Assembly: GCF_004369225.1 (NCBI RefSeq)
Contig: NZ_QFFZ01000009.1
Location: 23,990-87,989 of the forward strand
From: Pelotomaculum propionicicum
Lineage (GTDB): Bacteria; Bacillota; Desulfotomaculia; Desulfotomaculales; Pelotomaculaceae
Length of the DNA: 64,000 nucleotides
Reading direction: 5' to 3'
The position numbers and the translations under genes were made by a program. The notes beneath the pieces are model-generated. The model was not told the DNA's origin. It did not search any database and worked only from the letters and a program-made list of their open reading frames with translations. Shown here piece after piece: positions 43,055-51,200 of this stretch (positions are counted from its first letter, which is position 1; every line of letters starts with the position of its first letter).

Positions 43055-44305
43055 TTGTTCATAAAGGTCAAAAACACCAGCCGCAAAGATGCTGCCAGGC
43101 TGGGCTGGACGGTGCTGGCGCTGGCTTTCACGGCCGCCATGATTTTTAACCCGCGCATCGTTTTTGAAGGTTCAGTCACAGGTCTCAAAACCTGGTGGAA
43201 CATAGTTTTTCCTTCACTCCTGCCCTTTTTCATAGCTTCCGAGCTGCTGATGAGTTTCGGCGTGGTTAATTTTATGGGAGTGCTCCTGGAGCCTGTCATG
43301 CGGCCCCTTTTCAAGGTGCCCGGCGCGGGGGCTTTTGTTGTGGCGGTAGGCTTTACCTCCGGCTATCCTATTGGCGCCATGCTCACAGCCAGACTGCGCG
43401 CCGACGGCCTCTGCACCAGGGTCGAGGCTGAGCGCCTGATGTCCTTCACCAACAACTCCAGCCCTCTCTTCATGCTGGTCGCCGTGTCGGTCGGGATGTT
43501 CAACAACCCCGGCCTGGGTATGTTAATCGCCGCCGCCCATTATTTATCAAACCTGACCCTGGGCCTGCTCCTGCGCTTCTACGCCGCCGGCGACACCGAG
43601 CGCCTGGCGGAACCGCCTGTCAGCGGGCGCGGCGTGGTGAGACAGGCCTTCAGCAAGATGCTGCAGACGCAAAGACAGGAAAAAAGGCCTGCAGGCAAAA
43701 TAATGGGAGACGCCGTGAAAAAATCGGTTACCAACCTGCTTAACATAGGCGGTTTTATCATTCTGTTCGCCGTGCTCATCAGGCTGATGAGCGCCGCCGG
43801 AATTATTGAGATTATTGCCAGGGCTCTTGGCGTATTTCTTTTGCCGCTGGGTTTCGCACGCGAAATCTTACCGGCGCTGGGCAGCGGTTTTTTTGAAATG
43901 ACCATAGGCTCTAAACTGGCCAGCGAGGCTGCGGCCCCGCTGCTCCAACAGGTGGTCGCGGTAGGGATGATCCTGGCCTGGAGCGGGCTTTCAGTCCATG
44001 CCCAGGCGGCGAGCATGATCGCGGACACTGACATCAGGATGCGGCCGTTTATATTTTCACGTATTTGCCATACCTGTCTGGCCGGTTTTTACACCTACCT
44101 GGCCTGCAGGTGGGCCGGCTCTCTTGAAGAAACAGCGGCCCCGGTCATGGCCGCTGCCGGGCTGTTAAGAGATGCCGGCGTGGTTGGTTTTAACCTGAAG
44201 GTTTTTTTCCTCTTTATTCTCTTACTAACCACAATAATTACCACAGCCCTGCTCCTGCACACCGCCCGCAGCCTGAGGCTTTACATCACAAGGATAAAGC
44301 TGTAA
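43055..44305 (+). CDS. ylbJ: Sporulation integral membrane protein YlbJ
   Basis: 416 residues, about eight or nine membrane segments, with paired repeats of the nucleoside-gate type (GFTSGYPIGAML, then LGSGFFEMTIGSK). YlbJ is made in sporulation in Bacillus and is needed for a proper spore cortex. TTG start with AAGGAG upstream. It is divergent from the DUF177-rpmF genes, near coaD and rsmD as in many spore formers. Confidence 0.93.
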   Translation: MFIKVKNTSRKDAARLGWTVLALAFTAAMIFNPRIVFEGSVTGLKTWWNIVFPSLLPFFIASELLMSFGVVNFMGVLLEPVMRPLFKVPGAGAFVVAVGFTSGYPIGAMLTARLRADGLCTRVEAERLMSFTNNSSPLFMLVAVSVGMFNNPGLGMLIAAAHYLSNLTLGLLLRFYAAGDTERLAEPPVSGRGVVRQAFSKMLQTQRQEKRPAGKIMGDAVKKSVTNLLNIGGFIILFAVLIRLMSAAGIIEIIARALGVFLLPLGFAREILPALGSGFFEMTIGSKLASEAAAPLLQQVVAVGMILAWSGLSVHAQAASMIADTDIRMRPFIFSRICHTCLAGFYTYLACRWAGSLEETAAPVMAAAGLLRDAGVVGFNLKVFFLFILLLTTIITTALLLHTARSLRLYITRIKL

Positions 44306-44647
44306 AGATAATGTTCTGGTGCTTATAATTGTAGGTGCGACTTTAGTCGCACACGAAACTACTGAAGCCGTAGGCCGTAAGCCGTAAGTATGCATGTAAT
44401 TCTTATAGGTCTTTAGATCTAACTTGTTAGGAATGCAGTATATTCCTACGCCCTACGCCCTACAGCCTACGACAAAACCCAAAAGGAATGCAGTATATGC
44501 CTACGGCCTACGACTTACGACCTACGACAAAACCTAAAAGGAATGCAGAAGCCTGCGACATTATTTTTATGAATTTTCCTCTACATTATGGAAAAGATAA
44601 AACAGGCACCAGTGAAAAGTCGCAGCAGAGAAGCAGGTGAATAAAAC
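44306..44647. repeat. Repeat-filled gap: GTAGGT hairpin plus CGTAGGCCGTA repeats
   Basis: No gene. A GTAGGT-family hairpin (44330-44352, core GTGCGACTTTAGTCGCAC) is followed by CGTAGGCCGTAAGCCGTAAG near 44371 and by CTACGCCCTACGCCCTACAG and CTACGGCCTACGACTTACGA runs to about 44560, with GGAATGCAGTATAT spacers. The same family, partly inverted, lies at 51036-51197 and 54115-54412. Confidence 0.75.
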
Positions 44648-46750
44648 TTGACCGACCTGACCAGCCTGTTCAGCCCCAAGTCGGTGGCAATAGTCGGCGC
44701 TTCAAAATCACCCGGCAAGATCGGCAACGTGATTGTGAAAAACATGATTAGCTGTGGTTATAAAGGTAAAGTCTTCCCCATAAATCCAAAGGAGCCTGAA
44801 ATAGAGGGGCTGAGCTGCTACCCTTCTGTGGATAAGACACCGGAACCGGCTGAAATGGCGGTTTTGGCGGTGCCGGCGGCCAGGTCGCTGGAAATCGCCG
44901 AGATGTGCGGCAAAAGCGGCGTCAAACATCTGGTGGCGATCACCGCGGGCTTTAAGGAAACCGGCAAAGAAGGGCTGGAACTGGAGCGAAAGCTGCTGGA
45001 TACCTGCCGCAATTTCAAAATGAGGCTGCTCGGGCCCAACTGTGTCGGCCTGATGGATACCCACACACCTATCAACGCCTCATTCGCGGCCGGGTACCCG
45101 CTGGAAGGAGAAATCGCGTTCATTTCACAAAGCGGCGCCATGGTCCTGTCGATCCTGGACTGGAGCTTTAGGGCAGGCCTGGGTTTCAGCAAGTTTGTCA
45201 GCCTGGGCAATAAGGCCGACCTGACCGAGGCCCATTTCATTGAAGACGCCGCTGAAGACCCCAACACCAAAGTGATCCTCTGTTATATTGAGGATGTGGA
45301 AGACGGCTCTCACTTCCTCGAGGTGGCCAGGCGGGCAGTGAAAAAGAAGCCCATCATCATCTTAAAATCGGGGATCAGCCAGGCCGGCGCCCAGGCGGCT
45401 TCCTCTCACACCGGCGCCCTGGCGGGGAGCGACCTGGCTTACGAAACAGCGTTCAGGCAGTGCGGCATTATCCGGGCCAGGGAGATGTCCGAGCTGTTCG
45501 ACCTGGCTGTGGCCTTTGCCAAACAGCCGGTGCCCAGGAGTAACAGGGTGGCGGTAGTAACCAATTCAGGCGGCCCGGGCATTATCGCCACCGATAGTAT
45601 AGAGCAAAAAAACCTTGCCATGGCCCGCTTTACCAAGGAGACCATAGACGCCCTGCGGGAGCGCCTGCCCGCGGAAGCCAATATTTACAACCCTGTAGAT
45701 GTGCTGGGGGATGCCAAAGCCGACCGGTTCCGGTTTTCGCTGGAAAAAGTGCTGGCCGACCCTGGTGTAGACAGCGCTGTAGTCCTGGTCTGCCCCACAG
45801 CGGTTACTGAACCGCGGGAGACCGCGCGGGCGATGCTTGACATGCGCCGGACCTACCCGGACAAGCCTGTCTTTGCCGCCTTCATGGGCGGTGAAAAACT
45901 GGCTGAGGGGATTGAAACTCTCGCCCAGGCGCAGATACCTTGTTTTACATTCCCGGAGCCGGCCATAACCAGCATCAGCGGCATGGCAAACTACGGCAGG
46001 ATCAGGGACATGCCGGAGGAGCAGGAACAGCTCTCATTTCCTGATCTGGATCTGAAAACGGTTAAGGCCACCCTGTTCGACATCAAAAGAGACAACAGGC
46101 TGGTGCTGCTGGGCAGTGAAGCTGCTGAGATAGTATCCGCCTATGGTATTCCCGCCGTCCCGACGTTTTTGGCCAACAGCCCGGAGGAAGCGGCAGAGTT
46201 CGCGGAGCAGGCAGGTTTCCCGGTGGTACTGAAAATAGCCTCTCCCCAGATCATGCATAAGACTGATGTCGGCGGTGTGAAAATAGGTCTGAGTTCGCGT
46301 GATGAAGTAAGCAAGGGGTTCATTGAGATTATGGACAATGTCCACCGTTACCTGCCCCGCGTTGTTTTATACGGGGTCGAGGTGCAAAAAATGATGCCGA
46401 AAGGCGTGGAACTGATCATCGGCGTGACCAGGGATGTCCAGTTCGGCCCGCTGATAGCCTTCGGCCTGGGCGGCATTTATGTAAACCTGCTGAAGGACGT
46501 GGCTTTCCGGCTGGCCAACGGGCTCGTCACCAAAGAAATAGAAAAGATGATTTCAGAAACCCGGGCTTACACCCTGCTCCGAGGTTACCGGGGAGAAAAA
46601 CCGTCTGATATAAATGCCGTTGTCGATACAATCGGGCGGGTGGCCAAGCTGGTTACCGATTTTCCCGAGATTACCGAGATGGACATAAATCCCGCTTTCG
46701 CCTACAGCCAGGGCATCAGCGCCCTGGACGTGAAAATAACCATATCGTGA
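44648..46750 (+). CDS. ADP-forming acyl-CoA (acetate-CoA) ligase, fused alpha-beta
   Basis: 700 residues: CoA-binding Rossmann domain (VGASKSPGKIGNVIVKN), succinyl-CoA ligase-like domains with the phosphohistidine His254 in SSHTGALAGSD, and a C-terminal ATP-grasp domain (about 480-700; FPVVLKIASPQIMHKTDVGGV). It couples acyl-CoA cleavage to ATP formation, usually from acetyl-CoA, without acetyl phosphate. Acyl specificity is not visible. TTG start with CAGGTGA upstream. It is followed within 11 bases by a DRTGG-domain gene, so the two are probably an operon. Confidence 0.92.
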   Translation: MTDLTSLFSPKSVAIVGASKSPGKIGNVIVKNMISCGYKGKVFPINPKEPEIEGLSCYPSVDKTPEPAEMAVLAVPAARSLEIAEMCGKSGVKHLVAITAGFKETGKEGLELERKLLDTCRNFKMRLLGPNCVGLMDTHTPINASFAAGYPLEGEIAFISQSGAMVLSILDWSFRAGLGFSKFVSLGNKADLTEAHFIEDAAEDPNTKVILCYIEDVEDGSHFLEVARRAVKKKPIIILKSGISQAGAQAASSHTGALAGSDLAYETAFRQCGIIRAREMSELFDLAVAFAKQPVPRSNRVAVVTNSGGPGIIATDSIEQKNLAMARFTKETIDALRERLPAEANIYNPVDVLGDAKADRFRFSLEKVLADPGVDSAVVLVCPTAVTEPRETARAMLDMRRTYPDKPVFAAFMGGEKLAEGIETLAQAQIPCFTFPEPAITSISGMANYGRIRDMPEEQEQLSFPDLDLKTVKATLFDIKRDNRLVLLGSEAAEIVSAYGIPAVPTFLANSPEEAAEFAEQAGFPVVLKIASPQIMHKTDVGGVKIGLSSRDEVSKGFIEIMDNVHRYLPRVVLYGVEVQKMMPKGVELIIGVTRDVQFGPLIAFGLGGIYVNLLKDVAFRLANGLVTKEIEKMISETRAYTLLRGYRGEKPSDINAVVDTIGRVAKLVTDFPEITEMDINPAFAYSQGISALDVKITIS

Positions 46751-46760
46751 GGTGCTCAAG

Positions 46761-47813
46761 TTGAAAAACCTGTATGTGATGGGAACACCGGGCAGCGGCA
46801 AAACCAGTGCCGGACTGGGCCTGGCTCTAAAGTTCCGCCAGGAGGGCCTGCGGGTAGCCTACTTCAAGCCGGTTGGCAGCCCTGCCGCCGCGGCATCCCG
46901 TGAAGACGAAGACGCTGTGCTGATGAAACAGGTGCTGCGCATGGAACAGCCCCTGGAAAATATCGTGCCCTACATGGCCGGTCCAAACTACCTGTCAGGC
47001 CGCCACAACTCTTGTGAATCAATGAAGACCATCCGGGCGGCTTACGAGAGTGTGGTCTCCGGCAACGACATGGTGATCATCGGGGGCGCCGGTTTCCCGC
47101 ACATCATGGGCTGCCTGGGTCTTGACGCCGCGAGCCTGGCTCAGGAACTTACGGCCGTTCCGGTATTTGTGATCAGGATAGAAAACGACTACAGCCTCGA
47201 CCACGCCATTTTCATCAACAGCTACATGCAGTGCAAGGGGGTGCCGGTATACGGGAATATCTTTCACAACGTGCCGCGGCCCCTGCAGGCCAAGACACAG
47301 GGAATTTACCGCCCGGTGCTGGAGGAGTTCGGCTACCGCACTCTGGGTGTGGTGCCCAGCCAACCGGAAATAACCTCACCGTCGGTAAAGGAATATTACG
47401 ATGTTCTGGGTGGAGAAGTCCTGGCCGGCGGAGATAAAATGGACCGTATTGTAGAAGACATTGTCATTGGCGCTATGACTGCGGAAAGCGCTTTAGGCTA
47501 CCTGAGGCGGGCTGCCAACAAAGCGGTAATTACCGGGGGAGATCGCTCCGCGGTAGCTCTGGCGGCGCTGGAAACAAATACATCGGCGCTCATCCTGACA
47601 GGAGGACTTTACCCCGATGTTAAGGTCGTCGCGCGTGCCGAGCAAAAGGGTGTGCCGCTTATTCTGGTTCATCTCGACACTTATACCACTATTGAAAAAA
47701 TGTCTGAAGTAACAAGAAGGATCAGGGCTGATGACGAAAAGGCGGTAAACATGGCTTTGGCAAACACGGAAAAACATATTGACTGGCGAGGTATCTTAAA
47801 AGCCCTGCAGTAG
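46761..47813 (+). CDS. BioD-like P-loop / DRTGG domain protein (phosphotransacetylase N-terminal-like)
   Basis: About 350 residues: N-terminal P-loop GTPGSGKTSAG in a BioD/CobQ-like domain and a C-terminal DRTGG domain (AVITGGDRSAVALAALE then ALILTGG). This is the arrangement of the N-terminal regulatory part of large phosphotransacetylases, here without the catalytic domain. TTG at 46761 with GAGGTG upstream is preferred over GTG at 46752. Its position behind the ADP-forming ligase suggests a regulatory or sensing role in acyl-CoA metabolism; that is inference. Confidence 0.83.
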   Translation: MKNLYVMGTPGSGKTSAGLGLALKFRQEGLRVAYFKPVGSPAAAASREDEDAVLMKQVLRMEQPLENIVPYMAGPNYLSGRHNSCESMKTIRAAYESVVSGNDMVIIGGAGFPHIMGCLGLDAASLAQELTAVPVFVIRIENDYSLDHAIFINSYMQCKGVPVYGNIFHNVPRPLQAKTQGIYRPVLEEFGYRTLGVVPSQPEITSPSVKEYYDVLGGEVLAGGDKMDRIVEDIVIGAMTAESALGYLRRAANKAVITGGDRSAVALAALETNTSALILTGGLYPDVKVVARAEQKGVPLILVHLDTYTTIEKMSEVTRRIRADDEKAVNMALANTEKHIDWRGILKALQ

Positions 47814-47824
47814 TTTTTCCATGC

Positions 47825-48271
47825 TTATTTCATCAGCCTCAGTTCAGAGCGCCCCTGCTCGATCTGGCTGATAATCTTGCCCAGGCTGTCTTGGAGATTA
47901 CTTAAAATATCATCCGCATATCCCTTGGCGCCTTCACGCATTTCTCTGGCTACGGATTCAGCCTTGGCGACTATTTCTTCTGCTACGATTTTGGCCTGGC
48001 GAGCTACTTCACTATCGTCAGCCTTTCTCTCAACCTGCTTCTGGACATCGTCCAAAATGCGCATGGCCTCTTTTTGTGAATCGCCCAGGACTTTCTCCCG
48101 CTCCTGAATGATCCACTTGGCCTGGCGAATTTCTTCCGGCATGGTTGTCCTGATGCGGTCCAAAAGGTCAAGCAGGCGCTCCTCTTCCACCATCACCTTC
48201 CTGGTAAAAGGAACTTTTGAGCTGGTTTCAATTAATTCTTCCAATTCGTTAAGAGCGCTTAAAAGATCCAC
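47825..48271 (-). CDS. Coiled-coil protein of unknown function next to coaD
   Basis: 148 residues, almost all predicted long helix: charged, heptad-like, with few hydrophobic stretches and no membrane segment. The middle (QAKWIIQEREKVLGDSQKEA) resembles the stalk helices of ATP synthase b/E-type subunits, which is how relatives are often labelled. It lies 18 bases after coaD in the rsmD-coaD run, a place where such helical proteins are common in clostridia. Function unknown. Confidence 0.75.
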   Translation of the reverse strand: MDLLSALNELEELIETSSKVPFTRKVMVEEERLLDLLDRIRTTMPEEIRQAKWIIQEREKVLGDSQKEAMRILDDVQKQVERKADDSEVARQAKIVAEEIVAKAESVAREMREGAKGYADDILSNLQDSLGKIISQIEQGRSELRLMK

Positions 48272-48289
48272 TTTGTTATCTTTCCCCCC

Positions 48290-48781
48290 TCAAATTTTAA
48301 GACTGGTTTTAAACTTATCTTTCAGCCTTTGTTCAACCTGGTGCGGCACCAGGCCCCTTACCGAACCACCAAAGGCCGCTACCTCTTTTACCGTAGTGGA
48401 ATTAATAAACGAATACTCTGCTTTGGTCATCAAAAAAATGGTTTCTATATGGCAGGCAATTTTTTTATTGGTAAGAGCCATGCGAAACTCATTCTCAAAA
48501 TCTGAAATGACCCTGAGCCCCCGTACAACAGCAATAGCTTTGTTTTTAATAGCATAATTGACAGTCAGGCCGTCAAAGGTATCTATTTCAACATTGTGAT
48601 AGGGCTCAAGTACCTCTTTCAGCATTTCCACGCGTTCCTCTATTGTAAAAAGAGGGTTTTTAATCGGGTTCCGGGAAACTGTCACGATCAGCTTGTTAAA
48701 AAGCAAAGAGGCCCTTCCGATGATGTCTAAATGACCCAGTGTAACCGGATCAAAACTTCCCGGACAAATTGCAGTTCGCAA
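48290..48781 (-). CDS. coaD: Phosphopantetheine adenylyltransferase, copy 1
   Basis: 163 residues. Nucleotidyltransferase motif [36 protein letters not shown] and the C-terminal STTVKE loop. It makes dephospho-CoA. TTG start one base after rsmD. It is the usual rsmD-linked copy; a second coaD lies at 61361-61879. Confidence 0.97.
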   Translation of the reverse strand: MRTAICPGSFDPVTLGHLDIIGRASLLFNKLIVTVSRNPIKNPLFTIEERVEMLKEVLEPYHNVEIDTFDGLTVNYAIKNKAIAVVRGLRVISDFENEFRMALTNKKIACHIETIFLMTKAEYSFINSTTVKEVAAFGGSVRGLVPHQVEQRLKDKFKTSLKI

Positions 48782-48782
48782 A

Positions 48783-49358
48783 TTAGTTTTTCACCCCCGT
48801 GCTACCGTTAATTTGATAAAAAGAAAGCAATGTATCTCCGTACTTTTCCTGCCGGGACATTTCCAGATTCGCTACCCGCCCGGGCAGGACACATTTTTTG
48901 CTGCTTTCAACAATGACTCTCCCTTCAGTCTTGAGCAGGGAGTTGGCGGCCACAGCCGCCAGGGTGCTTGTCTCAAAATCCTTTAAATATGGCGGGTCTA
49001 AAAAAATCAAATCAAACTTCAGGCCTTCCCTGCCCAGAGCATTAAGGGCAGGCGGCAGGGCCTGGCAGATCAGCCGGGCTTTTTCCGTGAAGCCGGTGCT
49101 CTTTAAGTTTTCCCTGATTACCTGGATATTCCTGCTGTTGTTTTCTATAAAAACCACGCTGGAGGCGCCCCTGCTCAGCGCTTCTATGCCGATGCTGCCG
49201 GTTCCCGCAAATAGATCAAGAAAAAAACAGCCTGGGATACGGCTTCCTGTTATGTTAAAAAGAGCTTCTTTTACCCTGTCAGATGTGGGCCTTACCGCCA
49301 TCCCACGGGGGGATTTCAGCCTGCGCTTCTTGGCAGAACCGGAAATAACACGTAAAAT
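48783..49358 (-). CDS. rsmD: 16S rRNA (guanine966-N2)-methyltransferase RsmD
   Basis: Methyltransferase with SAM site LDLFAGTGSIGIEALSRGA and catalytic LDPPY. The first in-frame ATG (49301) would drop the conserved N-terminus; upstream codons read RVISGSAKKRRLKSPRG, exactly the family start. That extension has no ATG, GTG or TTG, but an ATT at 49358 has AAGGAAGGG eight bases upstream. I therefore place the start at ATT, a rare codon, giving 191 residues. Confidence 0.93.
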   Translation of the reverse strand: MLRVISGSAKKRRLKSPRGMAVRPTSDRVKEALFNITGSRIPGCFFLDLFAGTGSIGIEALSRGASSVVFIENNSRNIQVIRENLKSTGFTEKARLICQALPPALNALGREGLKFDLIFLDPPYLKDFETSTLAAVAANSLLKTEGRVIVESSKKCVLPGRVANLEMSRQEKYGDTLLSFYQINGSTGVKN

Positions 49359-49511
49359 GTAAAATCCCTTCCTTTAATCAGTTATTATAGCATATTTAAT
49401 TTATAAAATCGATTTTTTTCGTAATTTTACGAATTACATGATTTTTTTACTGCATAACACCACTTTAATAGGATACCCTACTACTGGTTGAAATAAATTG
49501 GAGGTGTTTTT

Positions 49512-50495
49512 TTGAATCTCGACTTTTTCAAGAATAACAATATCAGTGTTGACCTGGCAATCGAAGCGCACGACATTGTCAGGGGCCAACTGGAGACGGA
49601 AATTCCGGGAGCGGTGGTTGACCGGCATAATTACGAAAACGCCACCGTAACCGTAGTCAAAATAGTTGAACCCCAGGCGGCGCAGATGATGGGCAAGCCG
49701 ATAGGCACCTATATAACAATCGATGCCCCCGCAATCAGGGACAACAACCGTGTGGCCCAGAAAGAAGTGGCAGAGATTCTTGCCGCGCAGCTGTCATCAC
49801 TCTTTAACCTGCCGGAAAATGCCAACGTGCTGCTGGTCGGCCTGGGCAACTGGCAGGCCACGCCCGACTCTTTGGGACCAAGGGTGGTAGACCAGACCAT
49901 AGTTACACGGCACCTGTATAAATACGCGCCCGAGGAATTACAGGGAGGCATGCGTTCAGTAAGTGCCCTGGCGCCAGGCGTCCTGGGCATTACCGGCATA
50001 GAGACGGCAGAAATAATCAAGGGCGTGGTGGAAAAAATTCAACCGGACCTGATTGTCGCCATTGATGCCCTGGCAGCGGGTAGTGTGGAACGGATCGGCA
50101 GCACCATTCAGCTTGCTGATACGGGAGTAAGCCCCGGTTCGGGTATAGGCAACAAGCGCACCGGCATCAACAAAGAAACGATGGGTGTGAAAACTATCGC
50201 CATTGGTGTGCCCACAGTTGTCCACGCGGCGGTAATAGCCCAGGTAACCTCAGAGCATTTTCTGGAGAAGCTCCAGCAAAACCCGATGTTTTCACAGATA
50301 TACAATAATCTTAGCCCCGATTACGCCCAGGATGTGATTAACAGTGTCCTGGCGCCTTTCGCCGGGAACCTGATGGTAACCCCCAAAGAGATCGACGATC
50401 TGATTCTAAGCACCTCAAAAATTATTGCCGGCGGGGTTTCCATGGCCCTGCACCCTGCCATCAATGCTGAACAATACAGTATGTATTTGAATTAA
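49512..50495 (+). CDS. gpr: Germination protease GPR
   Basis: 327 residues of the A25 peptidase that degrades small acid-soluble spore proteins at germination. Seen: a short propeptide ending before VDLAIEAHDIVRG, LLVGLGNWQATPDSLGP, and the GVSPGSGIGNKRTGINKET active-site region. TTG start with GGAGGTG upstream. Its presence indicates a true spore former. Confidence 0.96.
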   Translation: MNLDFFKNNNISVDLAIEAHDIVRGQLETEIPGAVVDRHNYENATVTVVKIVEPQAAQMMGKPIGTYITIDAPAIRDNNRVAQKEVAEILAAQLSSLFNLPENANVLLVGLGNWQATPDSLGPRVVDQTIVTRHLYKYAPEELQGGMRSVSALAPGVLGITGIETAEIIKGVVEKIQPDLIVAIDALAAGSVERIGSTIQLADTGVSPGSGIGNKRTGINKETMGVKTIAIGVPTVVHAAVIAQVTSEHFLEKLQQNPMFSQIYNNLSPDYAQDVINSVLAPFAGNLMVTPKEIDDLILSTSKIIAGGVSMALHPAINAEQYSMYLN

Positions 50496-50498
50496 AAA

Positions 50499-50530
50499 GC
50501 AGCAAGCGGATGTTTTTTTTCGCTTGCTGC
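50499..50530 (+). terminator. Hairpin after gpr
   Basis: GCAGCAAGCG and CGCTTGCTGC form a perfect 10-bp stem just past the gpr stop. The T-run lies in the loop rather than after the stem, so termination strength is uncertain. Confidence 0.6.
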
Positions 50531-50677
50531 CTGTCTTACTGATTTGTGGAGAGTGGGTTGACAAGTTTTTTATTTTGGGATGATTTGATTCGTTTTAGTT
50601 CTACTACCCGGTTCTTTCTGAGTCTAGTATTAACTCAACCCTGTTTCGTTATGCCTGGAACTTGTTCCCTTACTAAC

Positions 50678-50851
50678 TTATGACTTTTGATACCAGTTTT
50701 GATTTGCGTTTGGGTTGGCAAACCCCTTTTTCCGCCTGTTAGCCGGGTCCTTAAAATCAACGGCTATTTCACGTCCAACCTCATTTGCAAAATCACGGAC
50801 CTTATTATTCATTTGGAAATTTCCCGCGTTGGTCCTTTTCCTATGAGCCAT
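50678..50851 (-). CDS. Small basic protein of unknown function (57 residues)
   Basis: ORF below usual length cut-offs with an excellent GGAGGTG site seven bases before its ATG. The product is basic and Asn-rich, starts MAHRKRTNAGNFQMNN and ends PNANQNWYQKS; no membrane segment or Cys. It is convergent to gpr. The size and composition would fit a minor small acid-soluble spore protein, but it does not match any family I can name. Confidence 0.65.
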   Translation of the reverse strand: MAHRKRTNAGNFQMNNKVRDFANEVGREIAVDFKDPANRRKKGFANPNANQNWYQKS

Positions 50852-51200
50852 AAAAACACCTCCATGTTTATTTTAATATAGTATTAATCAAAATAACCTA
50901 TATATACTGATAAAATGTTTCTTTAAAATCCATATAAAAAAAGAAAAACTTGATAATAAATCAAAAAAATGCGCACTTGAAATGACAAGTCAGCGCAGTT
51001 TGTTGATAGAGCCGTCGATAGTGTTGAAACCCGCTGTAGGGTGTAAGTCGTAGGCCGTAGGAATATTCTGCATTCCTCTTTGGATTCTGTCGTGGGGCGT
51101 AGGCCGTAGATATTTCCTGTATTACTAACAAGTTAAACCCAAATATTTATAAGAATTACATGCATACCTACGACATACGGCTTACGGCCTACGACATTTA
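50852..51200. repeat. Gap before recG with CGTAGGCCGTAGG repeats
   Basis: No gene. 50852-51020 is A/T-rich and should contain the promoter of the small ORF. GTGTTGAAACCCGCT (about 51022-51036) matches an end of the foldback at 10352-10624. From 51036 to 51197 an inverted repeat of CGTAGGCCGTAGG-type words surrounds ATAAGAATTACATGCATACC, which also occurs complemented near 44391. Confidence 0.7.

Noticed and set aside
44400..44560. Repeated CTACGCC units with spacers, at first sight a small CRISPR array
   Set aside because: Units vary in sequence and length, face both directions and recur elsewhere in inverted form; no cas genes are near.
50687..50881. Plus-strand 64-residue ORF
   Set aside because: No ribosome binding site; it is antisense to the better supported minus-strand ORF at 50678-50851.
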